A stretch of 39,259 nt of DNA from Cyanobacteriota bacterium (lineage in GTDB: Bacteria > Cyanobacteriota > Cyanobacteriia > PCC-6307 > Cyanobiaceae), in contig JAPLIE010000092.1 of the NCBI GenBank assembly GCA_026389265.1, forward strand, positions 1 through 39,259, in the 5' to 3' direction. Positions 16,099 to 25,100 of this stretch are shown piece after piece. A model generated the notes under the pieces. That model saw only the letters and a program-made list of their open reading frames with translations, was not told the origin of the DNA and did no database searches. Numbering within the stretch: the first letter of the stretch is position 1; every line of letters starts with the position of its first letter. The position numbers and the translations under genes were made by a program.

Positions 16099-16626
16099 CT
16101 ACCTCTCGAAATCAGCATCCAGCCCCACCTCGGGCATGGAACCCAGCAGTTCCGCCAGATTGCACCGTGGAGGGCTCATCAACGCCCCCGCCAGGATGGC
16201 CCGATGCTCTGCTTCGGCACTGCGGCCATGGGCTCCGGTGCCCGCGTCGCTCACCCCCACCCGTTCAGCAATCCGCTGCAGCAGGGCCTCCATGCGATCC
16301 AGGCGGGCTTCGATAGCAGCCAGGCCAGAGGGGATGGCCACGGCCTTGGCTGGTGCCTTCGCAGCTACTGGGGCCTCGCCCCCCCGGAGCCGCTGGATCA
16401 GGGCTGCCTTGGTGAGGCTGGTGTAGCCCTTGAAGCCCCGCTCTTTGCAGAGGGCCTTCAGCTCCTTCACCCCCAGCCTGTCGAGCCCCTCCGCCAGTTC
16501 TCCTGCCACCCTCGGCTCCGTCTGAGCCATCAACGGCAGCGCCCCATCCAGCTCCCGCAACATCCGCGCATCCGCCTGGGCCAGCTCCCGCAGGTTGGCC
16601 CGCAGCGCCTCAGCGATCTTGCCCAT
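16099..16626 (-). CDS. Unknown protein with SAP-like motif
   Basis: A protein of 175 residues. The middle, LDRLGVKELKALCKERGFKGYTSLTKAALIQRLRGG (about residues 50-86, two short helices), fits a SAP or Rho-N-type nucleic-acid-binding motif. The N-terminus is helical, and a later helix (AAIEARLDRMEALLQRIAERV) looks like a coiled coil. No catalytic motif is seen. ATG 16626 overlaps the stop of the upstream minus-strand gene by 17 bases, so the two form an operon. Embedded in the defence region and pointing away from AbiE, the pair may be a cargo module. Function unknown. Confidence 0.5.
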   Translation of the reverse strand: MGKIAEALRANLRELAQADARMLRELDGALPLMAQTEPRVAGELAEGLDRLGVKELKALCKERGFKGYTSLTKAALIQRLRGGEAPVAAKAPAKAVAIPSGLAAIEARLDRMEALLQRIAERVGVSDAGTGAHGRSAEAEHRAILAGALMSPPRCNLAELLGSMPEVGLDADFER

Positions 16627-17251
16627 TGCTTGGATCCTGGGAGGGTTGGGGAAGAATGGTGAGTTGCTGAGCGTGGCTCTCCGGTTTGAGGGTCTGCGGT
16701 TTGACGGTCTGCGGTGCGCTGGACTGCTGTTCTTTGTTCTCCAGGACGCTGGACGGCAGCTCGTTGCCCTCCAGGCTGGCCCGCAGCGCCTCCTGGCGGG
16801 CACTGAGCTGCTCGAAGCGTTCCTTGCCCGTGCGCCAGCGGTTCAGGAAGCTGATCACCGCCTGTACCAGCCTGCCGATGCTGCCGCCGCCGTTGTACGA
16901 GCGCCGGCCCAGTTGGTACGCCCCGAAGGCGGTGCCCATCTCGTCGCCCGCATCCTCCAGGTGCTCCACCACATCGGTCACGATTTCAAGCATCGCGTAG
17001 GCCTCCGCCTTCACGCTCGCCTCCCGCGTCGCCAGGGCCCGCAGCCGCTGGCCCAGTTCCTGCAGCTGGCCTCCCTGCTTCTCAGAGCGGCTGCGGTGGA
17101 TGCCGCGGCTGATCATCAGGCTCTTGTAATTGCCCCGTAGCTCCAGATACAACGCATCCAACCGTTCGCGATCCAGCGCCGTGGGGTCACTCGGGTAGGC
17201 CGAGGTGGGCGGTAAGGCCAGCGGGGGCATCGCAGGGCAGGCGTGGTTCAT
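16610..17251 (-). CDS. Unknown helical protein, first gene of a two-gene unit
   Basis: A protein of 213 residues of unknown family. It is mostly helical: LDRERLDALYLELRGNYKSL, then long charged helices, then GSIGRLVQAVISFLNRWRTG (about 125-144), and a low-complexity Gln/Pro/Ser tail from about 165. There is no signal peptide or recognised enzyme motif. ATG 17251 is divergent from the AbiE/helicase unit across a 124-base region that contains an ATGCA-N5-TGCAT palindrome. The overlapping SAP-like gene follows. A membrane- or nucleic-acid-associated accessory role is possible, but nothing in the sequence proves it. Confidence 0.45.
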   Translation of the reverse strand: MNHACPAMPPLALPPTSAYPSDPTALDRERLDALYLELRGNYKSLMISRGIHRSRSEKQGGQLQELGQRLRALATREASVKAEAYAMLEIVTDVVEHLEDAGDEMGTAFGAYQLGRRSYNGGGSIGRLVQAVISFLNRWRTGKERFEQLSARQEALRASLEGNELPSSVLENKEQQSSAPQTVKPQTLKPESHAQQLTILPQPSQDPSNGQDR

Positions 17252-17272
17252 CCATTCTCACCTGGCATGGAG

Positions 17273-17291
17273 TTATGCAGAAATTGCATAA
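17273..17291. promoter_or_regulatory. TTATGCA-N5-TGCATAA palindrome, candidate LysR operator (copy 2)
   Basis: A perfect 7-bp inverted repeat with spacer GAAAT, core 17275-17289, again T-N11-A. It lies in the divergent region between the two unknown minus-strand genes and the AbiE/giant-helicase unit, 85 bases before the upstream copy of the helicase start. This is where an operon operator would be expected. Confidence 0.5.
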
Positions 17292-17375
17292 TCCATGGAT
17301 CGAATTGGGAAGGGGTTGCTTGGCTTGGCAGCGCGCCTATGGCCCCTATCCTGAGCCCACGCATCGTGGCGCCAG

Positions 17376-17469
17376 TTGCTCACCTCCGTTGTAGCCAGCG
17401 AATTGGAACAGGTCGCCGCCGATGCCATCCACACCGCCTTCCACCCCACCACGCCGGGCTTCCGGGGGC
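17376..17469 (+). repeat. Diverged duplicate of the giant helicase 5' end
   Basis: These 94 bases align without gaps to 19168-19261, the first 94 bases of the giant helicase gene, with 9 differences (about 90% identity). The last 38 bases are identical. The start codon here is TTG rather than ATG. Translated, it gives VVASELEQVAADAIHTAFHP, the helicase N-terminus, and then runs in frame into the AbiEi gene. It is the stump of a helicase gene interrupted by or joined to the AbiE module. Confidence 0.8.
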
Positions 17470-17498
17470 ATGCATGGAATCATTGCTACAGTTCATCC

Positions 17499-18248
17499 AT
17501 GGAGCGAGCTGCAGCACGTTTTTCATTCAAAGGGGCTCTAGCGCTGCTCCCCCGCGGCGCCCCTCTGGGAGTGGAGCTCCTCGCGGCCCATGGGATCACG
17601 GCCAAGCGGGCCTCCGCCCTGGTGCGATCGGGATGGCTAGAGCGGCTCGGCCGCGGTGCCTATCAGCTTCCCGGCGACACGCTGAACAGGGATGGCTGCC
17701 TGGCTTTTCTGGCTCAGCAACTGCCTGGGGGGCATGTAGCCGCTAAGACGGCGCTCGCCTGGCATGGAGTTCGCCACAACCTTTCTTACCGGGAAACCGT
17801 GGTGTTCTGGGGTGATCAGCCTGCGCGCCTTCCCAGCTGGCTGGATGGCGTTGTGCCCGTTCGCTACCGGGTGGCTCATATCTTTGATCCCGATCTGCCG
17901 GCGGGCCTCGGCCTGGCACCCCTAACCGGTGGCGATCCAGAGCTGCCTGTCTCCAGTCCTGAGCGGGCTCTGCTTGAGCTACTCAGTGAAACCGGCAGCT
18001 TCGAAAGCCTGGAGGAGGTGCGCCAGCTGGTGGAGAGCACCCGCAACCTGCGGCTGCCACTGCTGGATCAACTGCTCAGCCACCTCACCCGCATCAAGGT
18101 GGTGCGCCTCGCCGCCCTCCTCGCGGCTGAACTCGCGTTGCCCTGGGCAGAGCTTGCCCAGCAGCACAGCAGCCGCCTCGGCGGTGGCCGCCGCTGGGTG
18201 GCCGTTGGTCGCACCGGGGAACGGCTGGATCTGACCGCCACACGATGA
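17499..18248 (+). CDS. abiEi: AbiEi-family antitoxin / transcriptional autoregulator
   Basis: A protein of 249 residues. The N-terminus is a winged helix (GVELLAAHGITAKRASALV, then GWLERLGRGAYQLPG) and the rest is the AbiEi C-terminal antitoxin domain, with SSPERALLELLSE and KVVRLAALLAAELALPW. AbiEi represses its own operon and counteracts the nucleotidyltransferase toxin AbiEii in a type IV toxin-antitoxin and phage-abortive system. ATG 17499 starts the recognised domain; the frame is open further back into the duplicated helicase stump, which I exclude. The stop overlaps the AbiEii ATG (ATGA). Both genes look intact. Confidence 0.8.
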   Translation: MERAAARFSFKGALALLPRGAPLGVELLAAHGITAKRASALVRSGWLERLGRGAYQLPGDTLNRDGCLAFLAQQLPGGHVAAKTALAWHGVRHNLSYRETVVFWGDQPARLPSWLDGVVPVRYRVAHIFDPDLPAGLGLAPLTGGDPELPVSSPERALLELLSETGSFESLEEVRQLVESTRNLRLPLLDQLLSHLTRIKVVRLAALLAAELALPWAELAQQHSSRLGGGRRWVAVGRTGERLDLTATR

Positions 18249-19168
18249 ATCCGGCCACCATCGCCACGGTTCGCCAACTGCTGGACATCGCCCCGGTGGT
18301 GTTCGCCACGCCCCACTTCGCCATCAAGGGAGGGACTGCGCTCAACCTGTTCTTGCATGATCTGCCCCGCCTGTCGGTGGACATCGACGTGGTGTTCACG
18401 GACCACAGTCTCGACCGTGAAGCCGCATTGCAGGCCATTGCCGCCGAGCTCAGCGCAATCAGCCAGAAGCTGGAGGCCATGGGCTACGAGCTGCGGCAAC
18501 GCAGGAACAGCGCCAGCAACGAAAGCAAGCTGATGGTGGTGGGCCCCCTGGCCGAAGTGAAGGTTGAGGTCAATGAGGTGTTCCGGGGCACCCTGCTTCC
18601 CCTGCAGCAACGCCCGCTCTCACCAGCAACGGAGAAGGAATTTGCCCAGGCGGTCACGCTGCCGTTGCTCGCCACCGCTGAGCTCTATGGCAGCAAGCTC
18701 GTGGCCGCCATGGACCGGCAGCATCCTCGCGATCTCTTTGATGTTCTGGTGCTGTACGACACCATCGGTCTGACCCCGGAGATCGTGGATTGCTTCGTGG
18801 CCTACCTGGCCGGCCACAACAGGCCGGTGCATGAGGTGCTGGCGCCCCGTCTCCAACCCCTGGAGGCCACGTTCGCCAATCAGTTCAACGGCATGAGCCG
18901 CGATGAGGTCAACCTGGAAACCTTGGAGCAGGTTCGCGCACGATTGGTTCAGGACCTGCCCCGCGCCCTCACCCACCAGCACCGTGACTTTCTGAGCTCA
19001 TTGGTGAAGAACCAGCCGCTCTGGGATTGCATGCCGTTTCCCCATCTCCAGGAGCTGCCGGCGATCCGCTGGAAGCTTCAGAACCTGGCCAACCTGAGGC
19101 GCAAGAAGCTGGTTGAACAGATCGAGCGCCTGGAGGCTTGCTTTCAGCAGACGGGGGGGCCGCTCTGA
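18245..19168 (+). CDS. abiEii: AbiEii nucleotidyltransferase toxin
   Basis: A protein of 307 residues of the AbiEii/DUF1814 family. The signature IKGGTALNLFLHDLPRLSVD and IDVVF (about residues 28-51) has the GG-x-A and D-x-D catalytic elements. LYGSKLVAAMDRQHPRDLFDV (about 150) carries the conserved K and RD of the family. AbiEii-type enzymes transfer nucleotides, in studied cases to tRNA 3' ends, stopping growth. Its TGA (19166-19168) shares one base with the ATG of the giant helicase, so the toxin and helicase are translationally coupled, which is unusual for a toxin-antitoxin pair. Confidence 0.8.
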   Translation: MNPATIATVRQLLDIAPVVFATPHFAIKGGTALNLFLHDLPRLSVDIDVVFTDHSLDREAALQAIAAELSAISQKLEAMGYELRQRRNSASNESKLMVVGPLAEVKVEVNEVFRGTLLPLQQRPLSPATEKEFAQAVTLPLLATAELYGSKLVAAMDRQHPRDLFDVLVLYDTIGLTPEIVDCFVAYLAGHNRPVHEVLAPRLQPLEATFANQFNGMSRDEVNLETLEQVRARLVQDLPRALTHQHRDFLSSLVKNQPLWDCMPFPHLQELPAIRWKLQNLANLRRKKLVEQIERLEACFQQTGGPL

Positions 19169-22100
19169 TGCTCCCCTCCGTTGTCGCCAGCGAGCTGGAG
19201 CAGGTCGCTGCCGACGCCATCCGCACCGCCTTCCACCCCACCACGCCGGGCTTCCGGGGGCTGATCGATCGCTTCCTGGCCGACCGCGAGCGGCTGCTCA
19301 AGGGGCCCTATGTCTCGGTGTCACTGCCCTTCCAGCAGGGTTCCGGCCGCGACTGGTTTCCCCAGATCCCCCTGCCCTTCCCGCCCTACCTCCACCAGGA
19401 GAAGGCCTTCCTTCGCCTCAGTTCAGGCACTCCCCTCAACACGCTGGTGGCCACGGGCACCGGCTCGGGCAAAACCGAGTGCTTCCTGCTGCCGCTCCTC
19501 GACCATTGCCGCCAAGAGCATGCCCAGGGCAGTCGGGGCATCAAGGCGATCCTCATCTATCCGATGAATGCCCTGGCCACCGATCAGGCCCGGCGCATCG
19601 CCCAGCTCATTCACGCCACCCCCGCGCTGGCAGGTCTGAGGGCCGGGCTCTACATCGGTGCCTCCGACGATGAGCCCACGGCGGCGATGAGCGCCACCAG
19701 CGTGATCACCGACAAGGGCGCCCTGCAGAGGGCCCCGCCCGACATCCTGCTCACCAACTACAAGCAGCTCGATTACCTGCTCCTCAAGCCCCAGGTGCAG
19801 GGCCTCTGGGCCCACAACGGCCTGCTGGCCGATGGCCGCAGCACGCTGCGCTACTTGGTGGTGGATGAGTTCCACACCTTCGATGGCGCCCAGGGCACCG
19901 ATCTGGCCTGCCTGATCCGCCGTCTGCGCGATCGACTTCAGTGCGCCGGTGAGCAGCTGGTGTGCGTGGGCACCTCCGCCACCCTCGGGGGTCCGGATTC
20001 GCGCCAGGCGATGCTCGATTACGCCGGCCAGATCTTCGCGAGCCATTTCGAGCCTGGCTCGCTGATTGAGGAGGAGCGGCTCAGCCCGGAGGAGTTTTTC
20101 CGAGATCACACCGGCTACGGCGATCCCGAAAACGGCGGCCTCTTTTCCTTGCCGCTGCCGGGCATGGAAGCGCAGGAGCAGCTGGATCCCGAACACGCCT
20201 CCAGTGCCGACGCCTACCTCGCCTCCCAGGCCGCCCTCTGGCTGGGCGACACCCTGCCGCCGCCTCCTGAGGGCGATGTCAACGCCGACACCTGGCGCCT
20301 GGCCCTCGGCTGGCAGCTCGGCACCCTCCCAGCGGTGCACAACCTGGTGCGCCAGGCGGCGGACACCTGCTCGATGGATCAGTTGCTGGAGCGTTTCTCC
20401 CGCCAGCTGGGCCTCGGCGAACGCTACCCACGTCGCTACCGCGTGCTGCTGCTCGAAAGCCTGCTGGCCTTGCTCGCCCATGCCCGCCGCACCACCACCA
20501 AACTCGATGGAGCAGAGGTGGTGGTGCCCTGGCTCACCCTGCGCGTGCAGCTCTGGCTGCGGGAGCTCAAGCGCATGGTGGCCTCGGTGGAATCCGAGCC
20601 CCAGCTGCGCCATTCCGACGACCTCGCCGGCAGCGACGCCAGCCCCCACCTGCCGGTGGTGCACTGCCGCGATTGCGGTGCCACCGCCTGGACCTCCACC
20701 GCCCTCACCGTCGGCTCCAACCGCCTCGATCGCGCCACCAACCTGCAGGCTTTTTACAAGGCCTTCTTTTCCGGGGCACCCGAGCTCCGCTACCTCTTCC
20801 CCCAGGGGCCAGACTCCGCCACCACCTCCTGCAACCATCAGCTCTGCGCCAGCTGCCTGTCGTTTCACGCCTTCAAAGACCTGGCGCAGGCCACCGCCGC
20901 CGGCGGTCAGCCGGTTTGCCCCGCCTGCCAGAGCAAGGAGCTGCTGGCGGTCGACATCCCCGACTGCAGCACTGTGGATAAGAACAACCATCCGAGCATC
21001 AGCCGCGACTGTCCCTACTGCCACGCCACCAATAGCCTGCTGCTAATCGGTACATCGGCCGCCAACCTCACCAGCACCTGGAGCGCCTCGCTCTATGCCT
21101 CCGCCTTCAACGGCGACAAGCGCGTGCTCGCCTTCTCCGATTCAGTGCAGGATGCTGCCCACCGCGCTGGCTTCATCGCCGCCCGCGCCTATCGCACCTC
21201 CTTCCGCACCGCCCTCACCCGCACCGTGCAGGAGCACGACCAGCAGGGGGGCCCACCGCTGCGGCTCGATCAGCTCCAAGAGCAGCTGATCACCGATTGG
21301 CAGCGGCGCCTCCCCAACCCGGTGGACTTCGCCGCCACCTTCATCCCCCACGATCTCGAGTGGCTGCGCGATTGGGATGTGATGCAGCAACAGCTCATCC
21401 CATCGCTGGAGCCCAACAGCCTGCTACTGCGCTATGTAGCCGACCGACTGCGCTGGGAGGTAGCGGTCGAATTCGGCTACCGCGCCCGCCTCGGCTCCTC
21501 GGTGGAGCAGGCCGGCGCCCTTGCTGCCGCCGTGGATCCGGCCGCCGTCAACCGCCTGCTGCCGCCCCTGCTCAGCCGTCTGAAGAACGAAATCGAGCCC
21601 CTCAGGGGCCTGCGGCTTGGGCCCCTGCAGCAACTCGTGGTGGGGCTGTTGCAACACCTGCGTCAGCGTGGCGCCGTGGTGCTGCCCGAGCTTGTCGGCC
21701 GAGACGGAAAGGGGTCGGAATACCTGGAAAGCGGCGGCGTCAACACCTATCCCTTCAATCAGATCCCCTATCTACCGGGCTTCGGGCGGGATCTACCGGG
21801 CTTCAGGCGGGCCTCGATCCAGCCGCTCTTTCTCACCAGCTTCCGCGGCAAGGGGGGCTTCGAGCAGCTCGTGCGCGAGAGCGGCCGGCCCACCTGGGCG
21901 CAGCACTGGCTGGAGCGCACCCTCACGGTCGCCTCGATCACCGGTTCGCCACCGACCCTCGATGCCGAGCAGCAAAAAGAAGCCCTCAACGCCGTGGTGA
22001 ATGCCCTCACCGAGGCCGGCCTGCTGCAACAGTTCAACGGCGGGCGGGGTGAGCGCATCTGGGGCATTCCACCCGCCGCCATCACCGTGAGCAGTGAGGC

Positions 22101-25100
22101 CCATCCCGTGCGCTGCGAGCAGTGCAGCGATCAACACAGCGTGCCCACCGAGCAGCTCAGCCTCTGGGATGGCATGCCCTGCCAGGTGCGCCACTGCGAC
22201 GGCCACTACCGCCCCGATCCCCGCGGTGGTCTGCAGCTTTATCGCCGCCTCTACAGCCGCAGCGATGTGCACCGCATCGTGGCTCGCGAGCACACCGGTC
22301 TGCTGGAGCGGGCCGATCGCGAGCGGCTCGAAACCCAGTTCATCCGCGGTGAATACCGCAGTGATCCCAACCTGCTCTCGGCCACCTCCACCCTGGAGAT
22401 GGGCATCAACATCGGCGATCTCTCCACCGTGTTGCTCGCCTCCGTTCCGCCGGAGCCGGCCAACTACCTGCAGCGCATCGGCCGGGCTGGCCGCCGCGAC
22501 GGCAACGCCATGGTGGGCACTCTGGTCACAGGAACCGCCCACGACCTCTACTTTTTCGCCGATCCGCGCGAGATGCTGCAGGGGCAGGTGAATCCGCCCG
22601 GCTGTTATCTCGATGCCGCCGCCATCCTGCGCCGCCAGTTGCTCGCCTACAGCCTCGATCGCTGGGTGGCGGGTGGCCTCGATCCCCTGGCGCTGCCGCG
22701 CCAACTCAAGCCGGTGCTCGATGGGGTGGAGAAGGCCTCCGGCGGCACCATCGCGAACTTGTTCCCCTACACCTGGCTGGAGTGGGTGCAGTCCCATCAG
22801 ATCGATCTGTTGGAGCGATTCCTGGGGCTCTTCGGGGAGGAAGTGCAGCCTGCGAGCCGCGACAACCTGCGCCACTTTCTGCTCACCCCCGCTGAATCGG
22901 GCGGTGCCGGCTCCTTTGAGGCTCCCTTCGCCCAGGAGTTGCTCGCCCGCCTGCGGGATCTGGTGGCCGAACGCAAGCGCCTCGGCGCCGAGGCCCGCAG
23001 GCTGCTCGATCGTTACAACAAGCTCTGCGAGCGGCCCGAGGACAGCCTCACCCCCGACGAGAAAGAGGCCAAGGATTCCATCCGCCGCGAGCGGGGCGCC
23101 TACAACCAGCTGCGCAAGGAGCTTGATGGCCGCGACCTACTGGCGATGCTCACCGACGAAGGGTTCCTCCCCAACTACGCCTTCCCGGAAGCGGGTGTGA
23201 CGCTCAAATCCGTGCTCTGGCGCAAACTCCCGGGCCGTACGGCTGATGGGCGAGGTGGTGATGGCCGCCGCAGTGAGGATCTGCCGGCCCTGAGCTACGA
23301 ACGCCCCGCCAACGTGGCCATCCGCGAGCTGGTGCCCGATGGCCAGTTCTATGCCCAGGGCCGCCGCGTGCGGGTTGATCAGGTCGATCCCAACCTCAAC
23401 AAACCCGAGCGCTGGCGCTTCTGCCCCTCCTGCTCCCACGCCAGCCGCGAAACCGACGACGACTTCGGCCGCAGGGAATGCCCCCGCTGCGGCCACAGCG
23501 GCTACGCAGACCACGGCCAGATCAAGGAGATGACCCGCCTGCGCCAAGTGCAGGCCACCACGGAAGACGCCCACAGCCGGTTCGGCGATGACACCGAGGA
23601 GCGCAACCCGCTCTTCTTCCACCGCGAGTTGCTGATCCTCCCGGACCACAGCCGCCGCGAAATTTCGCTGGCGATCGCCGATGAGGAGTTTCCCTTCGGC
23701 GCCGAATACCTGGCCAGCACCACCTTCCGCGAGATCAACTTCGGCGAGCAGGCGATGGTGGGAGCCACCCATGCGATCTCCGGCAAATCCCTCAAGGTGA
23801 AGGGCTTCGAGCTCTGTCGCCAATGCGGCAAGGTGCAGCGCGGTAAACCCTCTGGTCAGAACCACACCTGGGCCTGCAAGTACCGCGACAAGCCCGAGGA
23901 CGCCCAGCTTCGCCAGCTGCTGTTCATGTACCGGGAGTTCAACTCCGAAGCCCTGCGCTTCCTGCTGCCCGGCGCCAGCTTCTGGGATGAAGCCGGCCAA
24001 CCCTCCTTCGTGGGCGCTCTGCACCTCGGCCTGCGCCAACGCTTCGGGGGCAAGGTGGACCACCTGCAATCCGCCCTTGGGGAAGAACCCCAGCCCGGCA
24101 GCCAGCAACGCAAGACCTTCCTCTATCTCTACGACTCGGTGCCCGGCGGTACCGGCTACGTGCGCCAACTGATCGAGGCCGGTGGCCAGGATCTGCGCGA
24201 GGTGTTCGAGCGTTCGCTCCACGCCCTGCAGGCCTGTTCCTGCAGCGATGGCTGTTATCGCTGTCTCTTCATGTACCGGCAGCGCTTTGATCGCCAACGC
24301 ACCAGCAAACGCCGCGCCATCGAGCAGCTGCAGCTCATCCTGCGCCGCTGGCCGGAGCTGCAGCCTTCCGAACGCAGCCTCTCGGAGGTGGTGCTCAACA
24401 CCCGCGCCGAGAGCGAGCTGGAGCTGCGCTTCATCGAGAAGCTGCGCGAGGGCAAGGGCGTCCCGCCGGGCGTTTCCGTGACCCTGCGTGATGACTACAT
24501 CAAGGGAGATAAGGGCTTTCTGCTCACCTTCAGCAGCGGCCATGGCGCCAGTTCCGGCTCAGCCGTGGTGAGCTGGAAGGTGCAGCAGCAGATCACCCTC
24601 GGGCCCGGCGAGGGGGTGTCGGTCTTTTCTCGCCCCGACTTCCTGCTCACCCCCACTGCCGGCGGCAAGCCGATCGCCATCTACACCGACGGCTGGGAGT
24701 TCCATCGCGGCCGCCTCGCCACCGATGCCGAGCAGCGCATGGCGTTGCAGCGCAGCGGCAACTACCTCTTCTGGGCCCTCAGCTGGGATGACGTGGTGGA
24801 GGCCACCCCCACAGCCCAGAAACCCCTGGAGCCCAACGGATTGGCGCTGGGCATGGTGCCGGCCTTTGCCAGCAAGCCGGAGTCCTTCAGCGAGCGCTGG
24901 TGGCCCCAGTCCCTTCTGGATCCGCCCCAGAGGCCGCCCCTGCTGATGCCCCGGGAAGCCCAGCTGGCCAGCAGTTTCCAGCTGCTGATGGCCTATATCG
25001 CCAACCCTTCGGAGGCGCTCTGGCAGGGCATGGCCCAGCAGCTCTGCCTGGCCCAGGCCTCGCCGCTGGCCATCGATTCCCCTGAACTCTCCGCCGCCAT

